Origin: Notamacropus eugenii
Lineage: Eukaryota > Chordata > Mammalia > Diprotodontia > Macropodidae
Length of the DNA: 64,000 bases
NCBI RefSeq assembly: GCF_028372415.1
Contig: NC_092878.1
Coordinates: forward strand, 137,180,250-137,244,249
Reading direction: 5' to 3'
Shown: piece after piece, positions 47,226 through 60,360 of the stretch
Position numbering within the stretch: the stretch's first letter is position 1
Layout of the letters: each line of letters opens with the position of its first letter
Program-made: the position numbers and the translations under genes
The notes under the pieces: model-generated
The model's database searches: none
What the model saw: only the letters and a program-made list of their open reading frames with translations
What the model was told of the DNA's origin: nothing

Positions 47226-48234
47226 TATTAGATATAATTTCACATTCAGAAGAACTTATATCCATATAAGCAAAGGGATATCAATACATAATTGACTTTA
47301 TTAAAACTGAACTGCATAATCATTTGGAAATTCTCAAAAAAGGAATTCAGAATATATTTTTATCATTCAATTCAAAATTGCAAAAATGCACATTTTCTTT
47401 AAGCTTTGATACTCATTAAACATTCATCTTAAAATTTACATCAAATTATTTGAAAATGTTTCTTGAAATGAATTACAAAAATATATGAAATTGTATGAAA
47501 TTACTGTCAGCTCCTTGACGGCAGAAATTATTAGTATTATTCCTTTTTGTTTTGTATCCCCAGTGCAAAGTAAAGGGTGTGGTACACAAAATATACTGTA
47601 TAAATGCTTGTTGACATGAAACAAATGCTCTACTTTCTGTAAAATATGCATTCATATTTCTTAATTGAAGCAGGTGAACTGTATCATATGAAAAATGAAC
47701 TATTTTATTTTATGAATTCAATTTGCTTTTAAAAGAGGTGCTCAAAAGTATTCATATTCTTTGAAACATGAAGGGATAAGACAAGGAAGATGACAGATGC
47801 AGCCTTTTTTGTTTAGTACATATAATGTAAATACATGTAAGACATTTGTATATATGTGTGCACATTTTGAAAACATAATTTGATGTCTTCATAAGAGCTT
47901 CCTTGTCAATACTTCATCTGAAAGATAATATCTGGTTTAAGGTATTACAATAACATCATCCCATATGTCTTCCCTAGCTCATTTGAAATAGATAATTAGA
48001 ACCCTAGAAGGAGTCGTCCTTTATGCTCTTATTAATTTGATGCATGGATATTATCATTTCCCTTAAAACTTCTACTTCAGTAAAAAGTGGAAAAAGCCTA
48101 TATCTTTATCTAATGATCTCTAGTCCAATATAAACCATTTTCTTCAGATTAAACACCAACAATCTTAATATTACCAGTAGCATCCTACTATTATCCCAGA
48201 TAAATTAAATTATGCTAGTGACTGCATTAATTCT

Positions 48235-48397
48235 TAATTTAAGAAATTGAGTCTATTTATTCTAACATACTTAATTTCTGTCTTGTGTCTTCCCCACATG
48301 AAAGAACCATATATGCTCTATGGTTATTATTTGAAAGTGAAACATCACAGAAAGAGACTTCTGATGGATCCACAGATATCTCCTATAACTTCCAAGT
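48235..48397 (-). other. ADH7: Probable ADH7 3'UTR
   Basis: Sequence following the TGA of exon 9 up to a cleavage site expected shortly after the first AATAAA on the minus strand (48256-48261). It is AT-rich and I see no repeat in it. The 3' boundary is inferred from signal spacing only. Confidence 0.5.
48256..48261 (-). promoter_or_regulatory. Candidate polyadenylation signal AATAAA for ADH7
   Basis: TTTATT on the plus strand reads AATAAA on the minus strand, about 137 bases after the stop codon. It is the first canonical hexamer downstream of the stop. A further TTTATT lies near 47704, so a longer 3'UTR is possible. Confidence 0.5.
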
Positions 48398-48422
48398 TCA
48401 AAAAGTTAGGACTGTTCGAATG
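48398..48422 (-). CDS. ADH7: ADH7-like exon 9, terminal coding part (SIRTVLTF, stop)
   Basis: On the minus strand a pyrimidine-containing stretch ending CTTTCAG is followed by C ATT CGA ACA GTC CTA ACT TTT TGA. The AG left by exon 8 plus this C makes Ser, giving SIRTVLTF and stop, the standard ADH C-terminus. Arg369, known to contact the coenzyme pyrophosphate, is conserved. Only 25 bp are coding. The assignment rests on the splice phase fitting exon 8, the 99-residue total fitting human ADH7, the same strand, and no alternative terminal exon seen nearer exon 8. The 7.5-kb intron is long but explained by L1 insertions. Confidence 0.88.
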
Positions 48423-49009
48423 CTGAAAGAAAAAATATTAGTTTCTATTAATAGCTTGTTTCCAGCTCTCCCAATAAGAGTAATTTAATATTGGGGCCCA
48501 CTTCTTATAGACCATACTCTTTAGTGTGCACAGAAATAGTAAATGAAAAATTGCTACTTCATTTCAAATGAAGTACTGCTCATTAAGTGAATGATGAATC
48601 TGAAAGATCAATTTGCTAAACCTGGGGGCTAGGGGAGGGCACAGTCAGGAAGCTAAAGGATATTTGGGGGTCAGTGAGGCCTAAGGCCATTTCCCCTAGT
48701 CTTAAAAAAGAGGTGTCTTTTAGATGTAAAAGCAGGTCTCAGGTTTTACGCTTCCCAAGTGAGAGAGTAGGAATAGATGAGCTCTGTGTCCTTCAAAATG
48801 TGAATCAATGAAGTTGTGATACTTTGCTCTTCAGGAAAATAAAATGCATAACACATATACTGAAATACTTGGCAAAGAGGAGGAGCTCAGGCAGATTAGC
48901 AGATTTATATAATGAGGATACATTTCTTCTCCTGTAATTAAAAAGAGAGAGAGATTCTTGTCTCCTACATGATACAATTAAATGGAACCTATTCCTGCAA
49001 AGAGATCAG

Positions 49010-49575
49010 AAAATGAGGAAAAGAATCCTTATGTACAAATATATTTAAAATAATTTTCTTTCAGTGGAAAAGAATTGGAAACTGAGGGGATGCCCATGAG
49101 TTGAGGAATGACAGAATAAGTTATGATATATGCATGTGATGGAATACTATTGTGCTATAAGAAATTATGAAGAGGATAGTTTTGGAAAATTCTTGAAAGA
49201 CTTGTATGAGCTGATGCAGAGTTAAGTGAGAAGAACCAGGAGAACAGTTGAGAGAATAACAAGGATACAATAAAAACAACTTTGAAAGCTAAAGGACTGT
49301 GGATCGACTGTGATCAATTCCAGAGTACATGAAACATGCTACATATATATGTATATATAGATAATATTTATATATACATATAAACATGTACACACACATA
49401 GAGATATATCAATATTTGCAATACATATGGCATTTTACAAGATGTTTGTGAGAACTTACTTTGCTTGAATCTACATATTTATTATAATAATTTTTTCTTC
49501 TTTTTCATTTGAGGTTGGGAAGATGAGAGGTAGAAAAGACAGATTTGGGTTAATTGAAAAAAATAAAATAGAAGA
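49010..49575 (+). mobile_element. L1 3' end in intron 8 shared with block A
   Basis: cagtggaaaagaattggaaa, gatggaatactattgtgcta, gaccaggagaacagttgag-type block, TA-rich 3'UTR and a gaaaaaaataaaatag end. It matches 22425-22895 in position and family. Confidence 0.85.
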
Positions 49576-49663
49576 TCAGTAATAAATAATTACTAAGGTT
49601 CTTTTCAAACTTCCAGATCCTTCAATGGTCTTCTAATTCTTAGAGCTTAACTGCAAAAGTTGA

Positions 49664-52600
49664 TGTAAGATGGCAGAGTACAGACTGAGTCCCAGCCAAA
49701 CAACTTTAAAAAAAATCTCAAATCAAATTTTAGGATGGCAGAGCCAACAAAAGTTTAGGTACAGACATTTTTTCCAGCCTAAGACAATTTAGGAAGTCTG
49801 CAGGAGAGATCTGTGACATCAGAGTGGGTGAAGACCTGCAGTGTGATAGGAGCACCAGCTGTGGGCTTTAGAGGTAGCCACCACGCAACAGCAGCAGCTT
49901 CAGGGGCTCTCAGTTCAGAGACAGTAAGGGGGTCAGACAACTAATCAGAAAGAGATTTGGGGGACCCTTTGTTGTGCACTAGGTATGGCTGATGTTGATT
50001 TGCATTACCTATAACCAGTTGTGGGTCACAGTTTTAAAATGAAGTAGGGACCCCGGCCACAGTTCCAGAGTCAAGAGGATTGCTAACATTTATGACTGCA
50101 GGAGAGCAGAGGCCCTTCCTGAGTAAATACCAGAGTGTGGACCAAAAGAGCAATGACCATATCTCCCCCAGGTTCATATCACCTTGGAAACATCAAAAAC
50201 TTGTAGACCCCCAGAACTAGCTCAAAAATAGCAGCACAGAAATGCATGAAGCCTAGGACAGTGCCTTCTCAGCTGCAGGTGATGAGGGTCCAAATTTAAC
50301 ATAGAGTTGAAAGTGAAGAAATAGGCTGGGAAAATGAGCAGATGACAAAAAAAAGAACAACTATAAAAAGCTATTATGGTGGAAGGGAAGACCAAGACAC
50401 AAACTCAGAAGAAGACAACAATGTGAAAACAGTTACAAGCAAAGCCTCAAAGAAAAATCCTAATTGGATGGAAGGTCAACAAAAATTCCTAGAAGAGTTG
50501 AAGAAAGAGATGAGTGGTAGAGGAAAAATTGAGAAAAGAACTGAGAATGAGACAAGAAAATTATGAAAAATAATGAACAACTTGGTAAAAGAGGCAACAA
50601 AAATACTGAAGAAAATAATAACTTAAAAAGCAGAATTGGCCAAATGGAAAAAGAGGTACAAAAGCTCACTGAAAACAGTAAGTCATTAACAATTAGAATC
50701 AGGCCAGTGGAAACTATTGACTTCATGAGATTTTAAAAAAAAGTTAGAAGCCTAAAAAAAATGACGAAAATGTGAAATATCTCATCACAAGTACAAGTAA
50801 CCTGTCAACAGATCTAAGAGAGATAATTTAAGAATTATTGGACTACTGGAAAGTGATGATTAAAAAAGAGTCCAGATATTATATTTCAAGAAATTAACAA
50901 GAAAAATTGCCCCATATCCTCTAGAAAAAGAGGATATAAAGAATCTATAAATCATTTTCTGAAAGACATCTGAAAATGAAAATTTCTGGGAATATGATAG
51001 CTAAATTTCAGAGCTTTCTGGTCAAACAGAAAATATTGTAATCAGACAAAAAAGAAACAATTCAAATATCATGGAGCCACAATCAGAATCACACAAGTTT
51101 TAGCAGTTTCCATGTTAAAGAAGTGGAGGGTTTGGAATGTGATTTACCACAGGGCAAAGAAGCTAGCATTACAACCAAGAATAACCTACCTGGCAAAACT
51201 GATAATCCTTCAGGGGGGAAAATGGATATCTAGTGAAGTAGGGGCACAGCTGATAGAACACCAGGCCTGGAGTTAGGAAGACCTGAATTCAAATGTGACC
51301 TCAGATACTTACTAGCTGTGTGACACTGGGCAAGTCACTTAACTCTGTTTGCCTCAGTTTCCTCATCTGTACAAACTACTCCATTATTTTTGCGAGGAAA
51401 ACCTCAAATGGGGTCAGGAAGAGTCAGACATGACAGAAAAACAAATAAATAACAAATGAAATAGAAGACTTCCAAGCATTCCTAATGAAAAGACCAGAGC
51501 TAAATGGAAAAATTAACACTGAAATACAAAATTCAAAAGAAGCATGTAAAAGTAAAACATGAAAGAGTGATCATAAAAGACTCAATAAAGTTAAACTGTC
51601 TCAGTGGACATTCCTATATGGGAAGATGATACATATAACTCCTAAAAACTTTGTCATTATAAGGCAATTAGAAGGAATCTGCATAGACTCATAGGCATGA
51701 GTGTGAATTGATTATATTGGGATGATCTCCCCTCTCCAAAAATAGAGTGTAGGGGTGAGAAAGAGGGATCCACCGGGAGCAACAGGAAGGGAGAAGTAGA
51801 CTAGGGCAAGTTTTCTCACATAAAGGAAGCATGTAAGGAAGGAGGGGAAAATAGAATGGTGGCAGGAAATACTTAAACCTCATTCTCATCAGAATAGGTT
51901 GAAAGAAGGATAAATATACATACACACGCACACATATACATACACATACATATCTATAGCTTTAGCTATATTTGTATACACATGAACACTCAGTTGGTAG
52001 AAATCTGTGTTACCCAATACAGAGATAGAAGAGGAGACAATAAGAGATATGTGTTGGGAGAATGACAAGGGGGAGGATGGATTAGGGGAAGCAGTGGTTG
52101 GAAAGAAGACAGACTTTTGAGGAGGGACAGGATAAAAGGGAAAGATAAACAAAGAAATGAAATGGAGGGAAATGCAGTTAGTAATCATAACTGTGAATGG
52201 AATGAGAGAAGCTAGCCTATGGAACAGAAGCAGATAGCAGAAAGGATTGGAAAGCAGAATCCAACAATGTAATGTGTACAACACACACACACACACTTGG
52301 GACAAAAACACACACACAGAATTGAAATGATAGATTAGATCACAGTCTATTAAGCTTCAACTTAAGTGAAGAGGACAGGAGTGGCAATCATATTCTCAGA
52401 GAATGCAAAAGCAAAATTAGACCGAATTGAAAGAGATAATCAGGAAAACTACATTTTGCTAAAAGGTGCCATAGACAACGAAATATTTTTAAAATGTACA
52501 GCAAATTTCTCTAGTAAAAGTCTCGTCTTAAATATATAGGAAACTGAGTTCAATTTATAAAAATAAGATCCATTCCCCAACTGATAAAAGGTCAAAAGTT

Positions 52601-53462
52601 ATAAATAGGCAGTTTTCAGAAGAAGAAATCAAAACTATCTATTATTATATGAAAAATGTTTTAAATCACTACTGAGTAGAGAAATGCAAATCAAAACAGC
52701 TCCAGGGTACCACTTCACACCTATCAGAAATGACAAATGCTAAAGAGAATGAGGGAAAATAGGTACACTAATAAACTGTTGGTGTGGTTGTGGAGTAGTC
52801 CAACCATTCTGGAGAACAATCTGGATACTATGTCCAAGGGCTATAAAATTGTACAATTTGGCCACTTGCTAGGTCTATTCCCCCAAAGAGATCAGAGGAA
52901 AAGGAAAAGTACCTATGTGTACAAAAGCTTTTTAGCAACTCTTTTTGTGGTGGCAAAGAATTCGAAATTATGAGGATGATTATTAACTGGGGAATGGCTG
53001 AACAAGTTGTGGCATGTGATTGTGATGAGGTAGTATTTTACTACAAGAAACGATGAGGGGGATGGTTTCAGAAAAATATGGCAAAACCTATATGAGCTTT
53101 TGCAAAGCAAAATGAGAAGAACCAGGACATCATTGTGTACAGTAACAGTCACACTGTAATGAGGGTCAATTGAGAGACTTTTGGATACTCTGATCAATAG
53201 TATGGTCCAAAACAATCCAAAAGACTCATGATGAAAAAAATGTCATTCACCTCCAGAGAGAGAACTGATGAATTCCTGGTGCAAACTGAAGTACAGTTTT
53301 CTCATTTTCTTTATTTTGGATTTTTTTTTGGGTAATATGACTAGCACGATATGACTGATTTTACACGTATAATTGATATGTTGGTTGCCTTCTCAGTGGA
53401 CAGTGAAAGGTGTGGAAGGGAAGGAGCAAATCTAGAATTCAAAATTTAAAAATAAAAGAATG
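49664..53462 (+). mobile_element. L1 with 5'UTR, ORF1 and ORF2 ends, internally deleted
   Basis: 5'UTR begins at gatgtaagatggcagagtac. ORF1 coiled-coil region spans about 50340-50900 (EDQDTNSEEDNN, LKKEMSGRGKIEK). An ORF1-ORF2 junction region follows at 51180-52320, then a short ORF2 endonuclease piece (ENAKAKLDRIERDNQENYIL-like in broken frames at 52400-52460). The sequence then jumps to the ORF2 C-terminus (52500-53230) and a 3'UTR ending near 53462. Most of the endonuclease-reverse transcriptase region is missing, so 3.8 kb remains of an expected 6 kb or more. It carries a SINE at 51236-51452. Confidence 0.85.
51236..51452 (+). mobile_element. MON1-like SINE inside L1
   Basis: aggggcacagctgatagaac, aatgtgacctcagatactta, gtgacactgggcaagtcact, and a gaagagtcagacatgacaga end. 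Confidence 0.92.
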
Positions 53463-53654
53463 TTTAAAATTAATTGATATATTTTCAAAACTTGACTCAC
53501 TTCAGAAGTGAGTTGCAGAAAGGAGGTTATTTTATAATTTTGGTTTTTAACAGTGCCACCCATAAAGGGAGTTCTTTATATTCACCAGCCTTGACTTGTT
53601 GGATTTTATCAACTCTTTTCTAAACTTCCTATTAGTCTTATTGTTACAGATCAA
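53463..53654. other. Block B intron 8 spacer
   Basis: Non-repeat intron sequence whose counterpart in block A starts near 23015 (ggttatttt, gtgccacc). Confidence 0.7.
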
Positions 53655-54480
53655 ATTTTTTTCTTTTTATTTATTTTTTAGTTTTCAACATTCACTTTTA
53701 TAAGATTTTGAGTTCCAATTTTTTTCTCCCTCCGTTTCTTCCCTCCCTCCATCCCAAGAAAGCAAGAAATCTGATGTAGGTTATACATATACAATTATAG
53801 TAAAAATATTTTCACGTTAATCATGTTGCAAAAGAAGAATCAGAACAAAAAGGAAAAACCAAGAGGAAGAAAAAGTGAAAATAGTATGCTTTGATTTGCA
53901 TTCAGATTCCATAGTTCTTTCTATGGACATAGATAGCATTTTCCATCATGAGTATTTTGGAATTGTCTTGGATCGTTGTACTGTTGAGAAGAGCTAAGTT
54001 TACAATAGTTCATCATAGAACAATGCTGCTGTTACTGTGAATAACGTTCTCCTGGTTCACTTCACTCAGCATCAGTTCATTCAAGTCTTTCCAGGTTTTT
54101 CTGAAGTTCACCTGCTCACTATTTCTTATGAAACAATAATATTCTGTTACATTCATATACCATAACTTGTTTAGCCATTTCCCAATTGATGACCATTCCT
54201 TCAATTTCCACTTCTTTGCCACCACAAAAAGAGTTGCTATAAATATTGTTGTACGTGTGGGTCCTGTCCCCATTTTTATGATCCCTTTGGGATACACACC
54301 TAGAAGTGGTATTGCTTGATTGAAGAGTATGTACAGTTTTACAGCCCTTTCCACATAATTCCACATTGCTCTCTAGAGTTGGTTGGATCAGCTGCTAACT
54401 CCACCAACAATACATTAGTGTTCCAATTTTTCCACATCTTTTCCAACACTTTCCATTTTGCTTTTCATACATCAAAATTG
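53655..54480 (-). mobile_element. 5'-truncated L1, antisense
   Basis: 3'UTR at the left; on the minus strand the ORF2 end reads VNFRKTWKDLNELMLSEVNQ, GKWLNKLWYMNVTEYYCFIR, AIPLLGVYPKGIIKMGTGPT. Absent from block A, so inserted after the duplication. Confidence 0.92.
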
Positions 54481-54599
54481 AAGACATTCTGTACTTTCAT
54501 AGAGCTTCTTCTCATCACTGTCTTATTCATTCCTCTAACGCAAGTTAGTTGTCTACTGTGCTATATTGAATAACATATGTAATAGCATTTGTATCTATA

Positions 54600-54740
54600 C
54601 ACAATTTCAGATGAAGACAGATGTCAGGATTATCATGTGACTTTTGGCAAATCACTTAATCTCCCCAATTGTAAATGAAGAGGTGAGGCTAGGTGGTCCC
54701 CAAAATCCCTCTTAACTATAGAATGTTACTATGATCCTAT
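54600..54740 (+). mobile_element. CORE-SINE remnant shared with block A
   Basis: tggcaaatcacttaatctcc and ggctaggtggtccccaaaat; the counterpart is 23235-23360. Confidence 0.6.
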
Positions 54741-55449
54741 GATTTGGTCAAATAATTGGTTAATTGGAAAACAATCAGTTTGTCTGATTTCAAATGTTTT
54801 CCAAGTGGTGATTCGTTGTTTAGAATGTTCAAATCATTTTTTTGTAATGGTTTTAGACCACTTTACTCATGGAGACATGTACTGTCTATCCCTTGTGATC
54901 TGACTCTAACTTTAGTACATAAAGGAGACATAAAGACTGGAGAAGGATGAGAGAGAAAAAAACTCTGTGATTTTCCCCAGTGCAATGGAAATTGCTTTTT
55001 GACAATGAACCTTTTGTCCTTGTAACCTTCAATGCCATTGGGATCCAGAGAAATGCATGATGGGAGATGGAGCACTGTGCACAATGGACTTTCTTAGATA
55101 GTTATGAGTAAGTATAGGCACCAGGAAATGGGGATGGAAAAAATATTCTTTTAAAGTAATCCAGTTTTCTCTACTTTGTTAACCCAGTACTCATTTTTGA
55201 GATCAAAATCGAACAGATTCTGTCCTGTTACAACACTCCATATGCCATCATGTATTTCTCTTTGTCTGAGAAGTTTCATAGGCTATATTTTATATAGAAA
55301 GGTTCTCTTTTCCTATTTCCAGGGTCCAGTGAGACAGTTTTGGTATAACACTCAAGTCATTCACTATTCATATCCATCTTCTGCCTTTATCTTCTTATCA
55401 GCATTGGGATTTGATGCCAAGAACTCTCAGGATTAATACAGACAGTGGG

Positions 55450-55640
55450 GATTATTTCATAAAATCATGTCTTAGAGACCATAGATGTTATCGAGAAAAA
55501 CCACATCATTTTAAAGAGAAAGTGAGTAGCATCAGAGAGATGTAGTTGTCAAAGATCATATAGTCAGCAAGTTACAAGACTGGGATTTGGACCTAAATTA
55601 TTGGACTCTAGGTCTAGACTTCTCTATGCTACCCTGCACC
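55450..55640 (-). mobile_element. MIR3-like SINE remnant in intron 8
   Basis: tgtcttagagaccatagatg, gtcaaagatcatatagtcag, tgggatttggacctaaatta. Its left part aligns to block A 24375-24440. Confidence 0.6.
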
Positions 55641-55808
55641 CAGGTGACATCAGCAAAATGAACTTCCATTTTTTGAGGGAAACAGGATTTAATAGATCTG
55701 ATGAATGAAAAAAATGTATGGAAATTCAAAGGAAAACATTATGTTCATGTGGGACAATCCAATATTGATCCTATAAGGATTTTCATTTTTGTGGAAGTCA
55801 GAAATTTA

Positions 55809-56036
<228 letters not shown>

Positions 56037-56084
56037 TTAAAAAATTAAGCACCAGTATTTTACTTTTGTAAACCATTAAAAGTC

Positions 56085-56190
56085 AGTCAGCCAAACATTT
56101 ATTAAGTGCTTACTATATGCCAGGTATTGGGGGGGCACAAAGGAAGGCAACAATAGTTTTGCGTGAAGAGTTTACACTCTAATGCGTGGC
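56085..56190 (+). mobile_element. L2/L3-type 3' remnant in intron 7
   Basis: aacatttattaagtgcttac, tatatgccaggtattggggg. Confidence 0.65.
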
Positions 56191-56240
56191 AGAGCATTGA
56201 GTGGATTGTCTAGGGAAATAAATGGACAAGAGAAGGGGTT

Positions 56241-56278
56241 CGTGTGTGTGTATGTGCGTGTGTGTGCATGTGCGTGTG

Positions 56279-56326
<48 letters not shown>
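56241..56326 (+). repeat. (TG)n microsatellite in ADH7 intron 7
   Basis: An imperfect TG tract followed by a pure run from about 56286 to 56326. Confidence 0.97.
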
Positions 56327-56327
<1 letters not shown>

Positions 56328-56639
56328 TTGGGTTGCTGTCTGTACTGGTGGCATGCCCAAATGGATGAGATCATGGATCCATACAATATTAAATTACATT
56401 TTACTCTAGATTTAAATTTGACAACCTTTATTTTATATGATGTTATTTTTTTGTATCAAAGGAAAATCTAATGCTATATTTGTAGTATATAAAAGACCCT
56501 TTTTAGAAGAAAAGGATAAAGTGAGGGGGCCCAGATTCTTTCATGGCCATAGTGTCTTTTACAAAAAATCTTACTTCATCCAAGAAACCTTTTTTAGCTA
56601 ACCTCATTCTGCAGTGATCATGTTGTCTTAGGTAAAACC

Positions 56640-56830
56640 CATAATAACCCATATTTATTATGTAGGGCTTCATGATTTACAAAATAGTCATATTAAAACT
56701 ACCCTGTAATGGAGGTAATACAAATATTTTAAAAGTGATCAAACTAGAGCTCAGGGAAGCCATATTTATTCCTCTGTCACCTAGCTTGTAGGCGTGGGAA
56801 TCTGAATTTCAGGCTGGATCCTTTATACTA
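56640..56830 (-). mobile_element. CORE-SINE remnant in intron 7
   Basis: gggcttcatgatttacaaaa, aactagagctcagggaagcc, ctgaatttcaggctggatcc. Confidence 0.6.
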
Positions 56831-57944
56831 CACAAGATTCTGTTATAAAGCTAATACCATTTTGTGAGTTTTATCTCTAGTTTCCTTTTTAGTTATTGCT
56901 TTTTAGAATGTCTTATATTGCCAGGTTACAAAGTGCTCTCCATACCCTGTCTTGTGTGGTCTTCACAACAGTCCTCTAAGTTTGGCAGTACAAAATTGTC
57001 TCCATTTGCCAGAGACAGAAATTCACTTTCTCTTTCCTCCTCAAGCAGAGCAGGCAACAGAGAGTACAAATTATTCTTTCTTCCTGACATGATTATAGCA
57101 GGACTTGGCCCTTTCTCCCCTCTGTCTTTATAATTTTGGAAAATAGCCCTGGATAATTTGAATAACCCATCCCAGCTACTCTAGGAGATGGGGAACTATA
57201 GAAACGTTTAGGGATAAAGGGGGGAAACTTCCCTACTCCATGAAGTTGAGCAGGGAGTGCCAGCATGATGGAGAGTGACACTTCCTGGGTATATGAGGAG
57301 AGACAAGCCAAATAGAAATAACTCCCTGTGAGCCTACATAGGGTTAAAACAGTGGCATGCTGGGTCCAGATCAGAAGAGTTCACTGGAGCCAGTTGTTAC
57401 ATTTTCAGGACGAGGATTTACTCTTCAGAAAACAGCAAACACTCCATGAAAGTTTTTTTTTTGATATTTTTGATTATATATATTCAAGAAAGAGATGGAG
57501 AAAATATAAAAAAATCCAGATTAAACGTGTTCCATGCAAACATTTTCTTTTTAAGAGTTGGTTGTTAAATCTTTGTCAGTATATTAGTGGGTTAAAGGCA
57601 AAGACTGACCCAAGAAACACAAGAAAAAAGAGTTCCTATATGCCCTACCATCACTAGAATCCTCTTGTGTAAAGCTTGGTATTGTGAGAACTCTGTTTAA
57701 ATGATGGCTTATGAAGAATGGATGAATGAGCTAGAGGGAAAATTGCAACTAGAGGCATCAATAGGAATGAGTGACATTAGCTGAATCCAGAATTATGCAA
57801 GTCTCTTTAGAGAGAAGGTTGTTTGGTCACTTTGGGTTTATTGCTACATTCTTTGGATTCAGATTCAAGTCCTATGAGTTTCCATTAATTCATAAATAAA
57901 AATGTTAATGTTTTAAAGCTTGTAAATCTATGTGATTTAAAAAA
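56831..57944. other. ADH7 intron 7, no repeat recognised
   Basis: About 1.1 kb without a recognised element; possibly unique intron DNA. Short open frames lack known motifs. Confidence 0.45.
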
Positions 57945-58600
57945 TTTATTCATCTATTTATTATTTTAAATGTAATTTAATTTTTTGTTACATTTTAAGT
58001 TTTGAACTATCTTAGTCTTTCCCTATCTTGCACTATAGAAGGCCACCACCACTTCACACACAAGCTCACACACACACGCACACACATACACATGCACACA
58101 TATACACACATAAAACTATACTAGGCACACTTCTATTTATCAATTCTTTCTCTGGAGGTGGGTGGCATCTTCCTTTATAGGACTTTTGTAGTTAATCTGA
58201 GTATTTATAATACTTAGAATAACTTGGTTGTTCACAGTTCCTTGCACAATGTTGCTGTTACTATATATAATGTTCTTTTGGTTCTGCTTGTTTCACTTTT
58301 CATTATTTTTTGCAAATCTTTCCATGTTTTTCTAAAACCAATTTGCTCCTCATTTCTTATAGCACAGTAGTATTCCATCACAATCATATCCCACAACTTA
58401 TTCAGGTATTCCCCAATGAATGGGCATTCCCTCAATTTCCAGTTCTTGGCCACCACAAAAAGAGCTGCTATGAATATTTTAGAATATATAGGTTCTTTCC
58501 CTTTTTCCTTGATCACCTTGAGAAACAGACCTCCTAGTGAACTTGCTGAGGCAAAGGTTATACATAATTTTATAACTCTGGATGCAATTCTAGATTACAC
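57945..58600 (-). mobile_element. 5'-truncated L1, antisense, in intron 7
   Basis: T-rich start, CA-rich patch (58058-58112), 3'UTR, and on the minus strand ORF2 end IGFRKTWKDLQKIMKSETSR, GEYLNKLWDMIVMEYYCAIR, FIAALFVVAKNWKLRECPFI. Confidence 0.9.
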
Positions 58601-59129
58601 TCCAAGCCTGTGTGATTTCAAAAGGCAGTTGGTGCTTACCCAAAAGGGAGCGTCGTATATTAAATTACCCAGATTAGTTAGGTGGGGCAATAAATCACAG
58701 AGGTTTCTCCAGTTCAGCCAGGACCTTCTGTCACCTGGGAACCATTGACACCTGTTGAATCTGTAAGTTTTTAAGGAAAGGGATGCTATCTTCTACTAGT
58801 TTCTATCTTTTTGGTTTTATTTTATTTTTTTCTATTTTTTTATTTTTACCTTCACAGACTGTATAGTACAGTACTCAGCACAATGTACAGTCTTAATAAA
58901 TGTTTCACTTTTTCTATAACTAACTTATAGAATGTCTGATCTTCAATAATGAGGACAAATATTAGGGAGAATACTGATTAAATTTTGATGTTTCTTATTC
59001 TCTTGGCTTCTCATTTTTCTGTTTTTTGTTGTTATTTATTTCAAAGAAGTTCTAAAAATAAATTTCCATTCATGGAAATGTTTTTACAGTTTTGCAAAAT
59101 ATAAACTAGAATCAGAATGATTTAAAGCT
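58601..59129. other. ADH7 intron 7, mostly unassigned
   Basis: A short L2-like 3' end (cagcacaatgtacagtctta, ataaatgtttc) lies at 58855-58910. The rest is unassigned. Confidence 0.4.
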
Positions 59130-59270
59130 GAGATAGAGTTGAGATCATCTCTTTACAGGCAAGGAAACTGAGGACCTTAGAGGTTAAAGTGAGTTAACAA
59201 AGAGCAAAAACAGGGCTCAAAGTCTGTTCAACCCTAGCCCACTTCTTTATCACTTACATTTGCTGTCTCT
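59130..59270 (-). mobile_element. CORE-SINE remnant in intron 7
   Basis: ttacaggcaaggaaactgag, gtgagttaacaaagagcaaa, caaagtctgttcaaccctag. Confidence 0.6.
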
Positions 59271-59929
59271 CCAAGGTTTTAAGTGTGACAAAGAGCATTA
59301 TAGATATAGAGAAGACAGGAGAGGTGGTGGATTTAATGGGGAGGATAATGTTGCATAGATACATTAAAAATTATGTTTGATGGAGATCATATATCTTAAG
59401 GCTAGATGGAAAAACTGAAAGCATAGGGAGGTTCTCCCCACCAAACCAAACAAAGAAGCAAAGTCCCAACAGATTTAGGAAATGCAAAGGACCAAATCCT
59501 GCAAAGACACAATTCATTTGTTCATCCTAGGTCAGCATAGGGAGACAGACAAAAGTTTAAAGTTCCTGGGGATGGGTCAGGAAGGTAGCAAGGGGAAGTT
59601 CCTAATCTATACTGGGTCACCACCAGACCCATAGTAGGGAATCATCATGGGCACAGGCACCAATTGGCAGCTTTGTCACCTTCTACCCTCTTCTGGGTCA
59701 CAGATCCAGGGTGGAATACAGTTCCATGAGTGAGAAGCGAGAAGGTGAACTTTTGTCAATTTTTTTTTTAAAGGAAGCCAAGGACTTCACTCTATTGCCT
59801 AATTCAGATGAAATAAGCTTTCCCCAATTACCTCCTCCTCCGCTACCAGCAGCAACAGAATAAAGTTCAGCTTGTACTGATCTAGTATGGACAACAGGGT
59901 AGAAAAGTCAAGAGTGCTGCTATTTAGGA
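59271..59929. other. ADH7 intron 7, unassigned
   Basis: No gene recognised. It could include an old LTR-like repeat near 59430-59890, which I cannot demonstrate. Confidence 0.35.
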
Positions 59930-60075
59930 ATATTACAATAGGTAAATTGTTTAACCTCTCCGACCTTCAGTTGTGTCATCTGTAAAATGGGAATAATTCT
60001 TGAATTAATGATCTCACAGGATTGTTGTAAGGAAAGTGCTTTGTAACTTTGAAACTCTATATCAATGTGAGTTTC
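59930..60075 (+). mobile_element. MIR-like SINE in intron 7
   Basis: gttgtgtcatctgtaaaatg, ggattgttgtaaggaaagtg, ctttgtaactttgaaactct. Confidence 0.75.
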
Positions 60076-60159
60076 TGTTATGGAGGTCAACTCATCTGTC
60101 GTGATATGAACCTACAGCTTTCAGATCCAAATTTGGATCTGAAAATGTGTGTCCATGGC

Positions 60160-60360
60160 CTTATAGGCATTACTGAGTGGAAGAGCAAATCAGTACCACA
60201 TGCAGGAATGTAATTGAATATTATTGTGCTATAAGAAATCATTGTTATGAAGATTATGGAGAATTATGTTGACATATAAACAGATACAAAATTAAGAGAG
60301 CTAAACTAAGAAAATAATATACAAGGACTATAATAATGCCAATGAAAAGACCTTCCTCCC
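60160..60360 (+). mobile_element. Old L1 remnant in intron 7
   Basis: gaatattattgtgctataag and ttatggagaattatgttgac follow the L1 ORF2-end order in degraded form. Confidence 0.55.

Larger units (their letters stand above)
47405..55530 (-). other. Block B: ADH7 3' flank, exon 9 and intron 8, paired with block A
   Basis: This is the intact partner of block A, enlarged by later insertions: a near complete but internally deleted L1 (49664-53462), an antisense L1 (53655-54480) and about 270 extra bases near 47580-47850. When these are set aside, the remaining DNA matches block A in order. It contains ADH7 exon 9. Confidence 0.8.
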
